From contig NZ_JAAIMY010000023.1 in assembly GCF_013300825.1 (NCBI RefSeq), positions 1 to 63,267 of the forward strand: DNA of 63,267 nucleotides. The letters run 5' to 3'. Position numbers and translations under genes: made by a program. Position 1 is the first letter of the stretch; each line of letters begins with the position of its first letter. The notes beneath the pieces were generated by a model. It saw only the letters and a list, made by a program, of their open reading frames with translations. It did no database searches and was not told the origin of the DNA. Source of the stretch: Blautia wexlerae (GTDB lineage: Bacteria > Bacillota > Clostridia > Lachnospirales > Lachnospiraceae). Below are positions 42,171 through 51,621 of the stretch, piece after piece.

Positions 42171-44501
42171 TCAGCCTGTAGTTCTCTCTACGTCAATGAC
42201 ACTCTCTACCTGACGGATCTTCTCGATCAGAGAACGCAGTTCCTCTTTGCTTCCAATCTCAAAACTCATGGAAATAGTTGCCTTCTCCTGCTTGCTTGTA
42301 CGGCTGTTAATACTTCGCAGGTCAATCTTACGTTCTGTAAATATTTTAGAAAGATCCACAAGAAGCCCTGTACGGTTATTTGCATAAACCTGAATCTCAG
42401 CCATATACTTCTCTTTTTCCTTGGTATCAGGCTGCTGCCATTCCGCCTCGATCAATCGTGTCCTGTCCGTCTCAGACATATTCAGCACATTGACGCAATC
42501 TGTACGATGGATTGTGATTCCACGTCCTCTTGTAACAAAGCCTACAATCTCGTCACCCGGGATCGGATTACAGCACTTGGAAAAACGGACTGCCACATCA
42601 TGGATTCCTTTTACCACAATTCCACTCTTGCTCTTGGCAATGTGAAGCTTCTCCTGTGTCTCAGAAGCAGCCTCAAGAACCTGCTCATCTGTCAGATTCT
42701 TCTTATTTTCCTTATCATAAGCCTCTACCAGCTTATTGAAAACCTGACCTTCTTTCAATCCGCCATGACCAATTGCAGCAAGTACTGAATCCCAGTCCCT
42801 GAAACCATATTTACGCAAAACAGCCTCCAGATACTGGGTTTTTGTATAATTTGCGATCTTAAATCCCTTTGCACGCGCATACTGCGCAAGCATCTCCTTG
42901 CCCTTAAGGATATTATCTTCTTTTAATTCCTTCTTGAACCACTGGTTAATCTTGTTCTTTGCCTGAGTACTCTTAACCAGTTTCAGCCAGTCGCGGCTTG
43001 GTCCCTGAGAATTCTGTGAAGTAATGATTTCAATACGGTCGCCGTTTTTGATCTCATATTCAATCGGAACCAGCTTACCGTTAACTCTGGCACCTACCAT
43101 CTTATTTCCGACTGCACTGTGAACACTGTATGCAAAATCCACCGGTGTAGAACCGCTTGGAAGTGTTTTAACATCTCCCTGTGGAGTGAAACAGTAAACA
43201 CTGTCCGCAAAAAGATCCAGGTCATTCTTCAGAAGACTCATGAATTCTTTGTTATCAGACATGTCTCTCTGCCATTCCAGAATCTGACGCAGCCAATTCA
43301 GTTTCTCTTCCTCACTTTTACCTACAGGAGCCTTTCCGTCAGACGACTCCTTATATTTCCAGTGTGCAGCGATACCATATTCTGCAGTTCTGTGCATTTC
43401 ATAGGTACGGATCTGGATTTCAAAGGGCTGTCCGTTGGGTCCGATCAATGTGGTATGCAATGACTGATACATATTGGGTTTCGGCATGGCAATATAATCT
43501 TTAAACCGTCCCGGAATTGGCTTATACATCTCATGGATCACACCAAGGGCAGCATAACAATCCTTCACTGTATCTACAAGAATACGGACAGCAAATAAAT
43601 CATAAATCTGATCAATAGTCTTATCCTGATTTACCATCTTCTTGTAGATGCTGAAAAAATGTTTTACACGTCCGTCCACCTGCGCCTTAATATTGGCATC
43701 ATCCATATGTTTCTTAACTTCTTTTACAATCGCACCTACAAACTGTTCTCTCTCGCTTTTACGCAGGGCAACCTTATGCACCAGGTCATAATATACATCC
43801 GGCTTAAGGTATTTCAGCGACAGGTCATCCAGCTCTACCTTTATCTTGGAAATACCCAGACGCATGGCAATAGGAGCATAAATATCCATGGTCTCTCTGG
43901 CCTTTTCCTGCTGCTTTTCAGGACGCATATACTGTAAGGTACGCATATTATGAAGACGGTCTGCAAGCTTGATCAGAATAACTCTGATATCCTTAGCCAT
44001 GGCAAGAAACATCTTTCTGAGGTTCTCTGCCTGAACTTCTACTTTATCCGCAGAATAAGATAACTGTCCCAGCTTGGTAACACCATCCACAAGAAGTGCA
44101 ACCTCTGAACCAAATTCCTTCTCCACTTCCTCATAGGTCATCCAGGTATCTTCAACTGCATCATGAAGAAGACCTGCAACTATCGTTTCTTTATCAAGTT
44201 CCAGATCTGCCAGAATGATGGCAACACACAAAGGATGAATGATATATGGCTCTCCGGACTTTCTTTTCTGTCCTTCATGAGCTTCACTTGCAACCTTATA
44301 CGCCTTCTCTATCATGGAAATATCTGTTGATGGATGATACTTCAGAACACTGTTTATCAGTTCTTTATAAAGCACCTCCGGACTTGTAAAATCATGCATG
44401 GTCTTTACTGCCGCATCTGCTCTCTTTACAGATTCCAGCTTCTCTTTTTCAACCTGCATTTCATCTTTTTTTGCTTCTGTACTTTTTGTTATCTCTGTCA
44501 T
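42171..44501 (-). CDS. rel: Bifunctional (p)ppGpp synthetase/hydrolase
   Basis: The 776-residue enzyme has the domain order HD hydrolase (GLLHDAVEDTWMT, intact His-Asp), synthetase (around QIYDLFAVRILVD and YQSLHTTLIGPNG), TGS (CFTPQGDVKTLPSGSTPVDF), a helical/zinc-finger part (FSKCCNPIPGDEIVG) and ACT. It makes and degrades the stringent-response alarmone. The start is taken at 44501 (MTEITKS) with GGGAG; the longer frame to 44528 is less supported. It follows apt, recJ and secDF in the usual order. Confidence 0.96.
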   Translation of the reverse strand: MTEITKSTEAKKDEMQVEKEKLESVKRADAAVKTMHDFTSPEVLYKELINSVLKYHPSTDISMIEKAYKVASEAHEGQKRKSGEPYIIHPLCVAIILADLELDKETIVAGLLHDAVEDTWMTYEEVEKEFGSEVALLVDGVTKLGQLSYSADKVEVQAENLRKMFLAMAKDIRVILIKLADRLHNMRTLQYMRPEKQQEKARETMDIYAPIAMRLGISKIKVELDDLSLKYLKPDVYYDLVHKVALRKSEREQFVGAIVKEVKKHMDDANIKAQVDGRVKHFFSIYKKMVNQDKTIDQIYDLFAVRILVDTVKDCYAALGVIHEMYKPIPGRFKDYIAMPKPNMYQSLHTTLIGPNGQPFEIQIRTYEMHRTAEYGIAAHWKYKESSDGKAPVGKSEEEKLNWLRQILEWQRDMSDNKEFMSLLKNDLDLFADSVYCFTPQGDVKTLPSGSTPVDFAYSVHSAVGNKMVGARVNGKLVPIEYEIKNGDRIEIITSQNSQGPSRDWLKLVKSTQAKNKINQWFKKELKEDNILKGKEMLAQYARAKGFKIANYTKTQYLEAVLRKYGFRDWDSVLAAIGHGGLKEGQVFNKLVEAYDKENKKNLTDEQVLEAASETQEKLHIAKSKSGIVVKGIHDVAVRFSKCCNPIPGDEIVGFVTRGRGITIHRTDCVNVLNMSETDRTRLIEAEWQQPDTKEKEKYMAEIQVYANNRTGLLVDLSKIFTERKIDLRSINSRTSKQEKATISMSFEIGSKEELRSLIEKIRQVESVIDVERTTG

Positions 44502-44538
44502 ATGCTCCCACCTGCCTGTCCTGCACAATCAGCTGTGC

Positions 44539-45063
44539 TTATTTACCATCATAACAAATTACGGACGCTACATCATACCCGTTCAGTCTTTCGCGTCCCT
44601 TTAAACCTGCAAGTTCCATGAGAAATACAACCTTGACAACCTCACCGCCAAGCTGTTCCACCAGCTTGATCGCTGCTTCGATCGTACCGCCTGTTGCGAT
44701 CAGATCATCAACGATAACCACTTTCTGACCTGGTTTTATGGAATCTTTATGCATTTCAATCTCTGCACTGCCATATTCCAGATCATAGCTTACAGATACT
44801 GTTTCGCGGGGAAGTTTGCCTTTTTTACGAATCGGTACAAATGGTTTATGAAGATTATATGCGATCGGTACACCAAAGATAAAGCCTCTGGACTCTGTTC
44901 CTGCAATCACGTCCACATCTACATCCTTAAGGCAGTCCTGCATGGAGTCGATTGCCAGCTGCAGGCCATCTGCATCCTGCAGAACACTTGTAATATCTCT
45001 GAAAATAATCCCCGGTTCAGGAAAATCCGGTATACTTAATACATAATCTTCAATTTTCTTCAT
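44539..45063 (-). CDS. apt: Adenine phosphoribosyltransferase
   Basis: The 174-residue enzyme makes AMP from adenine and PRPP. The PRPP loop VVIVDDLIATGGT, the flexible RKKGKLPRET loop and the N-terminal IPDFPEPGIIFRDIT motif are present. The ATG at 45063 has CTGGAGGAGAAA. It stands 38 bases before rel. Confidence 0.96.
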   Translation of the reverse strand: MKKIEDYVLSIPDFPEPGIIFRDITSVLQDADGLQLAIDSMQDCLKDVDVDVIAGTESRGFIFGVPIAYNLHKPFVPIRKKGKLPRETVSVSYDLEYGSAEIEMHKDSIKPGQKVVIVDDLIATGGTIEAAIKLVEQLGGEVVKVVFLMELAGLKGRERLNGYDVASVICYDGK

Positions 45064-45145
45064 TTTATTTCTCCTCCAGTGTGTGTTATATTGCTGTTCG
45101 CTCATAAATATTCTATAGTATATCACCTTTTTATTTCAGAATCAA

Positions 45146-45256
45146 GTTACTGTTAAGCCCTGACATTTGTATTGTCAAGCTTACATTACTGTTCACACCG
45201 TTCTCAGTAACAAGTCTGCTGACGGATACGAAACAAGCGGTAATATTAACAGTAAT
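45146..45256. repeat. Second inverted-repeat element between recJ and apt
   Basis: ATTACTGTTCAC (45185-45196) begins a segment nearly identical to the left part of the element at 26182 (GTTCACxCCGTTCTCAGTAAC), and AACAGTAAT (45248-45256) closes it as an inverted end. A further GTTACTGTTAA lies at 45146-45156. The right end covers the last codons of recJ. It appears to be a shortened member of the same family. Confidence 0.6.
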
Positions 45257-46958
45257 TTTGAATAATGATCTGAAGGCTCTCTCGTCCCCTGAATCTGTTG
45301 ATCTCCGGATAATAAGTAACAGAAATACTGTCTTTTTCCCTGATAAAGTTCACAAAATCCTCTGCTTCTCCGAAATAAATGCCTTCCACTGAAATCCCCT
45401 GCGGATCGAGAAGTTTTAATTTTACTACATTTTTATTTTTCCCGATAATACCGTGATCAAGCACTCTAAGATTTTTCTGCGCAAAGACCGGTTTTGTATT
45501 CCCTTTCCCAAAGGGCTCCAGAAGCGAAATCTGTTCTACCAGTTCTTTTGTAATATAAGACACAGGCATCGGCACATCAATCACGATCTTAGGACGCAAT
45601 TCTTCGTCCGTCAACGTACAGTTTACATTGAGACGTCTCCGGAATTCTTCTATATTTTTTTCTTCTATAGAAAGACCTGCTGCCATCGGATGACCTCCAA
45701 ACTGTATCATCAGATCTGCACACTTTACCAGTTCTTCATACATGGAGTAACTTTCTATTGATCTTCCGCTTCCTTTTGCACTTGTCTCACCGCCCGTCAG
45801 TACAAAGGCAGGCCTGTGATATTTTTCTCTGATCCTACCCGCTATAATACCAGCAAGACTTTCATGACAATCAGGAAGATAAACTACCAGTACTCTGTCA
45901 TTTTTCAGCTCTGTAGTCTCTATGATCCGGATTGCCTCTTCTTTTCCTTTCTCAGTGAGAGCTTTTCGGCTCTGATTAAGAGCTGTAAGATCTCCGGCAA
46001 GCCTTGCTGCTTCTTCCTTTGTTTTTGCATTGAGAAGTGCAAGAGAACGAGCAGCTGTATCCAGTCTGCCACTGGCATTGATACATGGTCCCAGCACAAA
46101 TCCGATATGATAAGCTGTGATTTTAGCATCTTCCAGAGAGTTTGCTCGGATCAGTTCCTGCAATCCTTGATTTTTGGTATTTTTCAGACGGTACAGCCCT
46201 TCTTTTACCAGAATCCTGTTCTCTCCCTGAAGATCCATAACATCTCCTACTGTTGCAATAGCCGCCAGTTCATAATAATCTTCCAGCTCCTCTGCCGGAA
46301 CACCAAATCTCTCGTAAAGTGCTGCAATATATTTAAAGGCCACCACTGCCCCACACAGGTTTTTATTCGGGTATGGACAATCATATTGTTTCGGATTCAA
46401 AATCGCATCTGCCGGCGGAAGCACCATCTGACGTTCTCCCTTTTCCTCCCTGTAAGGAACCTCATGATGATCTGTAATAATCACTGTCATTCCTTTATCC
46501 TTTGCCATCTGGATTTCGGCAGCCGCAGCAATCCCATTATCACAGGTCACGATCGTATCGATCCGGTCTGTTTCTGCTCTTTCTATAAGATGTGCATGAA
46601 TCCCATATCCGTCTGAAACTCTGTCAGGAATGTAAGTATCCACATCTGCTCCAATCCTTGCGAGACCTTTCATTAAAATGTATGTAGAGGTCACACCATC
46701 AATATCATAATCACCAATAATACGGATTTTTGCTTTCTGCGATATTTTTTTCTCCAGGATATCTACAGCTTTTTCCATATCTTTCATCAGCCAGGGAGAA
46801 GGAAGCTCTTTTACTGTTCCTGCCAGATACTCTCTTATCTTATCTTCTCCGATCACATCTCTGTTCCTGATCAGTCTCGCAATCACCGGATCAATATGAA
46901 ACTGTTGACCGATCTGGTTAAAATCTGCTCTTTTTGCTGCTATTACCCATTTTTCCAT
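45246..46958 (-). CDS. recJ: Single-stranded-DNA-specific exonuclease RecJ
   Basis: The 570-residue protein has the DHH motifs (GDYDIDGVTSTYI, VTCDNGIAA, ITDHHEVPY), the DHHA1 region with GGHPMAAGLS, and a C-terminal OB-type domain. RecJ degrades single-stranded DNA 5' to 3' in recombination and repair. The start at 46958 follows GAGGAGAG. Its stop codon lies in the inverted end of a repeat element. Confidence 0.95.
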   Translation of the reverse strand: MEKWVIAAKRADFNQIGQQFHIDPVIARLIRNRDVIGEDKIREYLAGTVKELPSPWLMKDMEKAVDILEKKISQKAKIRIIGDYDIDGVTSTYILMKGLARIGADVDTYIPDRVSDGYGIHAHLIERAETDRIDTIVTCDNGIAAAAEIQMAKDKGMTVIITDHHEVPYREEKGERQMVLPPADAILNPKQYDCPYPNKNLCGAVVAFKYIAALYERFGVPAEELEDYYELAAIATVGDVMDLQGENRILVKEGLYRLKNTKNQGLQELIRANSLEDAKITAYHIGFVLGPCINASGRLDTAARSLALLNAKTKEEAARLAGDLTALNQSRKALTEKGKEEAIRIIETTELKNDRVLVVYLPDCHESLAGIIAGRIREKYHRPAFVLTGGETSAKGSGRSIESYSMYEELVKCADLMIQFGGHPMAAGLSIEEKNIEEFRRRLNVNCTLTDEELRPKIVIDVPMPVSYITKELVEQISLLEPFGKGNTKPVFAQKNLRVLDHGIIGKNKNVVKLKLLDPQGISVEGIYFGEAEDFVNFIREKDSISVTYYPEINRFRGRESLQIIIQNYC

Positions 46959-46975
46959 ATATTTTCTCTCCTCAT

Positions 46976-47008
46976 AAAAATATCCCGGAGTTTTACCCCG
47001 GGATATTT
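46976..47008 (-). terminator. Hairpin terminator between secDF and recJ
   Basis: AAATATCCCGG and CCGGGATATTT enclose a short loop and are followed by TTTTATG on the minus strand. It lies 32 bases after the secDF stop and would separate secDF from the recJ-apt-rel transcript. Confidence 0.75.
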
Positions 47009-47039
47009 CTGTCTGCCTGTTTTTCAGACAATTATTGTT

Positions 47040-49448
47040 TTATTCAGCATCATCATTCTGCTGTTTCTTAGCTGCTTCTTCGGCAGCCAGACGTTCAGCT
47101 ACTCTTTTTCGGTTTTTCTTCTTTGGCTGAGTCGGATCTTTCTGTGATACATCACGTGCTTTCTTCGGTTTTGAAGAGGACTTTGCGGATGCGGAAGCTA
47201 CAGCAATTGCCGGCTGTCCTTTTCCTGCAAATTTCTTTTTCATTACATACCACAATGCACCTGTAATACATACAGAAGAATATGCACCGACAAGAACACC
47301 AACCATCAGAGGTGCTGCAAATTCACGGATAGAAGAAACACCCATGATATAAAGAACAGCTACCATAACAAAAGTTGTAAAAGAGGTATAAATACTTCTT
47401 GTAAGAGTCTGTGTGATACTTGTGTTTACAATTTCTGCCAGTTTTTCTCTGGAACCACTGTGAAGGTTCTCACGTATACGGTCAAAGATGACGATTGTAG
47501 CATTGATAGAATAACCTACGATCGTAAGCATACAGGCAATAAATGTATTACCGACAGATACTCTGGCAATGGCATAGAATGCAAGTACAACCAGAACATC
47601 ATGCAGAAGCGCCAATACCGCACTGCTTGCAAAACGGATGTCTTTAAATCTGAACCAGATATAAAGAAGCATACAGATTGTAGCTACTATAACGGCTACG
47701 ATCGCATCACGACGCATTTCACTACTTACTGTAGAAGAAATACTTTCTGTGGAAATCGTGCTGTCATCTACACCAAATTTCTCAACCAGTGCACTCTGCA
47801 GAGCTTCACGTTCGCTCTGATTCAGAGAACGTGTCTTGATCACAACCTGATTTGTTCCGACTACCTTTGTAGGCTGAACATTTTTATCTCCTGTCACCTC
47901 TTCTACAACAGGAGTTACTTCAGAATCAATGGTCTTGATATCCATATCTTCATTAAATGTAACAGTTGTAGAAGTACCGCCTGAGAACTCAAGGCTGTAA
48001 TTTAACGCTTTGTTTCCTGCATGTGAATTAGCAAACATCGCTGCCGGACCGCAGAGGATTAGGATAATGGAAATAACAAAGAATACTTTCTTCTTTCCAA
48101 GGAAATCAACTGCCTTACGTTCTTTTGCAGAACCGTAGAATTTCGGATCACGTACACCAACTGCATAAAGTGCATTTACAATCAGTCTGGATACAACCAG
48201 TGCTGTAAACATGGAGATCACGATACCAAGGGCAAGTGTATAAGCAAATCCCTTAACAGTACCTGAACCAAGCCACATCAGCACAAAGGCTGCGATCAGC
48301 GTTGTAATATTTCCATCAAAGATTGCAGAGAAAGCTTTGCTGAAACCGGACTTAATAGAATTCCTTACTGAAACTCCTGCGCCGATTTCCTCTCTGATTC
48401 GGGCATAAATAATAACATTGGCATCTACCGCCATACCGATACCAAGGATAATACCCGCAATACCCGGAAGAGTAAGAGTAATATCAAAGGCATTCAGTGT
48501 GATCAGCATTAATGATGTATAAAGAATCAGTGCAATACCTGCAACTATACCAGGTATGCGGTATGCAATGATCATAAAGATAATAACGATGATCAGACCG
48601 ATCGCACCTGCAAGAACACTTGTAGAGATTGCTTCTTCACCAAGCTGTGCAGCTACAACACTGGAACGAAGTTCTTCCAGTTCCAGTCCCAGAGAACCGA
48701 TACGGATATAAGAAGCAAGGTTCTGTGCTTCTTCCAAGTCAGACATTCCGCTGATCTGTGCTTTTCCGCCGGAAATCTCTTCATTTACATTCGGAGCACT
48801 GATAATGTTATTGTCATAGACGATAGCGATCTGCTTGCCTACATTATTCTTTGTAGCTTCTGCAAATTTTGTTTTACCACTGTTTTCTCCATCAGAAGTA
48901 AGAGTAAGACTTACCACATATTCCTTTGCACTTGTGTTCTGATTCTGGATCGCACCACCCTGGGCATCTGCTACATCAGAACCTTCCAGAACAACACTTC
49001 CGGATTCCTTGATTTCATCCATAGTTCTGGAGAGAACATATCCATCCTGTCCTGTAGTAAAGTTCTGGTTTCCGTCAGCATCTTCTTTTGTGATGAAATA
49101 CAGGGAACCTGGTTTACCCAGATCATTCAGAATAGTATCTGCATCTGTAACACCAGGAATTTCAACTGTAATACGGTCTGATCCTTCCTGGTATACCTGA
49201 GCCTCAGTACTGTACTGCTCTACACGCTTCTGAAGCTTGTAGATCGTATCTGACATCTCTTCGCTTGTCGGATTGCTCTCCTTAGCCTGGTAGGTAATGC
49301 TGACACCACCGGCAAGATCAAGACCCGTGTTGATATGTTTTGCTGCACCGGTTCCGGTAGGACCGATACCTACGGCTGCAGTAAAGCAAAAGAACACAGT
49401 CAGGATCAGTGTCAGAAGCAGCACTACGATTCCTTTACTTTTCTTCAT
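47040..49448 (-). CDS. secDF: Fused SecD/SecF protein translocase subunit
   Basis: The 802-residue protein joins SecD and SecF in one chain with 12 membrane helices expected. SecD features are NTGLDLAGGVSITYQ and the large P1 loop; the conserved Gly-rich helix GIAGIILGIGMAVDANVIIY (about 320) and the SecF start YSLEFSGGTSTTV follow. It uses the proton gradient to finish protein export. The Lys/Arg-rich cytoplasmic tail (KKKNRKRVAERLAAEEAAKK) is long. It lies between recJ and scfB. Confidence 0.95.
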   Translation of the reverse strand: MKKSKGIVVLLLTLILTVFFCFTAAVGIGPTGTGAAKHINTGLDLAGGVSITYQAKESNPTSEEMSDTIYKLQKRVEQYSTEAQVYQEGSDRITVEIPGVTDADTILNDLGKPGSLYFITKEDADGNQNFTTGQDGYVLSRTMDEIKESGSVVLEGSDVADAQGGAIQNQNTSAKEYVVSLTLTSDGENSGKTKFAEATKNNVGKQIAIVYDNNIISAPNVNEEISGGKAQISGMSDLEEAQNLASYIRIGSLGLELEELRSSVVAAQLGEEAISTSVLAGAIGLIIVIIFMIIAYRIPGIVAGIALILYTSLMLITLNAFDITLTLPGIAGIILGIGMAVDANVIIYARIREEIGAGVSVRNSIKSGFSKAFSAIFDGNITTLIAAFVLMWLGSGTVKGFAYTLALGIVISMFTALVVSRLIVNALYAVGVRDPKFYGSAKERKAVDFLGKKKVFFVISIILILCGPAAMFANSHAGNKALNYSLEFSGGTSTTVTFNEDMDIKTIDSEVTPVVEEVTGDKNVQPTKVVGTNQVVIKTRSLNQSEREALQSALVEKFGVDDSTISTESISSTVSSEMRRDAIVAVIVATICMLLYIWFRFKDIRFASSAVLALLHDVLVVLAFYAIARVSVGNTFIACMLTIVGYSINATIVIFDRIRENLHSGSREKLAEIVNTSITQTLTRSIYTSFTTFVMVAVLYIMGVSSIREFAAPLMVGVLVGAYSSVCITGALWYVMKKKFAGKGQPAIAVASASAKSSSKPKKARDVSQKDPTQPKKKNRKRVAERLAAEEAAKKQQNDDAE

Positions 49449-49559
49449 AGTTCTTTTCCCTTCTTGATTTTTTGTCCGCGGTCATGTTCATCCGCCTGCC
49501 AGCCATTTTCTGTTATGATAACAGCCGACGGCGGTATCAGTCAGACAGATTCCTGTCCA

Positions 49560-50927
49560 CTAATCACATGCCAGTGCGGCTTTTATCATGATGGCGCACT
49601 CCACACGTTTTCTCTGGAGTTCGCATCCGATTTCATAATTGCCTTTGATATCTCCCTGGAAATGGAATGCATTTGCCGCACATCCGCCACTACAGTAGAA
49701 ACGTGCGAAGCAGTCTTTGCAGTCTTTCTTTGTGTAAACGTTGCATCCGCCGAATTCCTTCTGGATTTCCGGCTTTGTGATACCTTCGTCTACATTTCCC
49801 ATGAGATACTGTTCTTCACCAACAAACTGGTGACATGGGTAAAAATCACCCCAGGGTGTTACAGCCAGGTACTCTGTTCCTGAACCGCAGCCTGACAGTC
49901 TCTTGTATACACAAGGACCACCTGTAAGGTCGATCATAAAATGGAAGAAGTTAAATCCTTTTCCCTCTTTCTCTCTTTTGATCATTTCTTTTGCAAGAGT
50001 ATCATACTCTTCCATGATCTGGGGGATATCCTCCTCACGGATCGCATATTCCTCCGTATCAGCCGCAACTACAGGCTCTACGGAAATCTGTTTGAATCCA
50101 AGATCTGCCAGATGAAGCACATCCTTGGAGAAATCAAGATTATGGTGGGTAAAAGTACCTCTTACATAATACTTGTCCTGATTTCTGGATTCTGCAAACT
50201 TCTGGAACTTCGGCATGATCAGATCATAGCTTCCTGCACCTTTTCTGAATGGACGCATGTAGTCATGTACTTCCTTACGTCCGTCCACACTGAGTACAAC
50301 GTTGCCCATCTCTTTATTGCAGAATTCCATTACTTCATCATTCAGAAGAACTCCGTTTGTTGTTAAAGTGAAACGGAATTTCTTATTGTGAAGCTTTTCC
50401 TGCTCTCTGCCATATTTCACCAGGTCTTTTACAACCTGCCAGTTCATCAGCGGCTCGCCGCCAAAGAAATCTACTTCCAGGTTTTTTCTGGAACCGGAGT
50501 TCGCGATCAGGAAATCAAGAGCTTTTTTGCCGACTTCATAGGACATAAGAGCTCTTCTGCCATGATATTCGCCTTCTTCGGCAAAACAATAACGGCAGGC
50601 CAGATTGCAGTCATGAGCAATGTGCAGGCACAATGCTTTTACAACGGTCTGCCGGTTATTTGAAAATTCTTCAATTACATTCTCATAAACATCTTTTGTA
50701 AAAAGCATTCCATCTTCTTTCAGCTTATTACATTCTCTTACAGATGTCTCAATATCTTCTCTGTTATATTTGTTTTCCAGTTTCTCTGCAATAGCTTCTG
50801 TGCCAAGGCCCTCTTCCAGATATGGAAGAACCTCATATGTAACCTCATCTACCAGATGGATGCATCCACTATTGATATCCAGTACAATATTAAAGCCATT
50901 GCTTTTATAACGGTGAATCAGACTCAT
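49560..50927 (-). CDS. scfB: SCIFF peptide radical SAM maturase
   Basis: The 455-residue enzyme has an N-terminal RiPP-recognition-like region, the radical SAM motif CNLACRYCF, and a SPASM domain rich in Cys (GCGSGTEYLAVTPWGDFYPC, KDCKDCFARFYCSGGCAANA). It installs Cys-to-carbon thioether links in the SCIFF precursor, a ranthipeptide. The precursor gene lies directly upstream, separated by a hairpin. The start at 50927 follows AAAGGATTTTAGTAAA. Confidence 0.95.
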   Translation of the reverse strand: MSLIHRYKSNGFNIVLDINSGCIHLVDEVTYEVLPYLEEGLGTEAIAEKLENKYNREDIETSVRECNKLKEDGMLFTKDVYENVIEEFSNNRQTVVKALCLHIAHDCNLACRYCFAEEGEYHGRRALMSYEVGKKALDFLIANSGSRKNLEVDFFGGEPLMNWQVVKDLVKYGREQEKLHNKKFRFTLTTNGVLLNDEVMEFCNKEMGNVVLSVDGRKEVHDYMRPFRKGAGSYDLIMPKFQKFAESRNQDKYYVRGTFTHHNLDFSKDVLHLADLGFKQISVEPVVAADTEEYAIREEDIPQIMEEYDTLAKEMIKREKEGKGFNFFHFMIDLTGGPCVYKRLSGCGSGTEYLAVTPWGDFYPCHQFVGEEQYLMGNVDEGITKPEIQKEFGGCNVYTKKDCKDCFARFYCSGGCAANAFHFQGDIKGNYEIGCELQRKRVECAIMIKAALACD

Positions 50928-50953
50928 TTTACTAAAATCCTTTCTAAGCGTAA

Positions 50954-50987
50954 GATAAGCAGCGGAATAAAAGTTCCGCTGCTTATC
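50954..50987 (-). other. Hairpin between scfA and scfB
   Basis: GATAAGCAGCGGAA (50954-50967) and TTCCGCTGCTTATC (50974-50987) form a 14-bp perfect stem. The following minus-strand sequence TTACGCTT is only partly T-rich. It is suited to leaky termination or mRNA protection, allowing much precursor and little enzyme. Confidence 0.7.
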
Positions 50988-51007
50988 TCATTTCTCCATA
51001 GCTGATC

Positions 51008-51148
51008 TTATTTCTGCTCGCAGCTCTGGTTTCCTACTGTACAGGAAGTTTTACATGCGGACTGGCAGGAAGTCTGGCACTCGCCACATCCACCTTTTTT
51101 TACAGTGTTCTGTAAATTCTTTGTATTCAGGGTTTTGATATGTTCCAT
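51008..51148 (-). CDS. scfA: SCIFF ranthipeptide precursor
   Basis: The 46-residue peptide begins MEHIKTLNTKNLQNTVKKGG and has six cysteines in its second half, at positions 21, 24, 28, 32, 36 and 43, fitting the family name (six cysteines in forty-five residues). Thr or Ser between the cysteines are acceptors for thioether links. The start has AAGGAGGATAGAGTT. The peptide is nearly universal in Clostridia; its function is still debated (quorum-like signalling has been proposed). Confidence 0.95.
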   Translation of the reverse strand: MEHIKTLNTKNLQNTVKKGGCGECQTSCQSACKTSCTVGNQSCEQK

Positions 51149-51184
51149 AACTCTATCCTCCTTATGTAATTATATTCTTGGCAT

Positions 51185-51190
51185 AGTATA
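51185..51190 (-). promoter_or_regulatory. Probable -10 element of scfA
   Basis: Minus-strand TATACT sits about 37 bases before the scfA start codon in a very AT-rich stretch; the -35 is poor. Confidence 0.4.
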
Positions 51191-51221
51191 TCATATATCT
51201 TTTCATTTTAAAAGCTTTTTT

Positions 51222-51572
51222 TTACGACAGCATTCCACCCAGTGTTCCACCGCCTGTGCACATAAAAAATGTTGTAACTGCATGAGCTGCACTCATATCC
51301 CAGCCGCCTTTTGCCATAACAGAGACAGTCAACAGTAATACATAGTAAGCCAGACCTGTGATAACACCCCACAGATATTTGTCTTTACGCACAATTTTGC
51401 CGGCCATAAAGCCTCCCATAAAACATGCAAGTACATAAATCACGATAATCCCTGCATCTACGGCTGTTTCACCCAATTCAAAAGCAAACAGTACAAAAGC
51501 CAAAAACAGCAATGCAACTCCTGTCAATGCATACGAAAACAATAATGATTTTAAAATGGCTCTGACTTTCAT
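51222..51572 (-). CDS. TIGR04086 family membrane protein
   Basis: The 116-residue protein has four hydrophobic segments, with Gly-rich helices GGFMAGKIVRKDKYLWGVITG and FMCTGGGTLGGMLS. It is the small conserved membrane protein that regularly stands next to scfA. The start at 51572 has AGGAGGGGAAG. No function is known. Confidence 0.9.
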   Translation of the reverse strand: MKVRAILKSLLFSYALTGVALLFLAFVLFAFELGETAVDAGIIVIYVLACFMGGFMAGKIVRKDKYLWGVITGLAYYVLLLTVSVMAKGGWDMSAAHAVTTFFMCTGGGTLGGMLS

Positions 51573-51621
51573 TTCTTCCCCTCCTGTTAAACTATATGGG
51601 AGAGGAATCTGCGTTATTCTC

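Noticed and set aside
45816-46616. Plus-strand open frame of 266 codons
   Set aside because: It is antisense to recJ and has no ribosome site or recognisable motifs.
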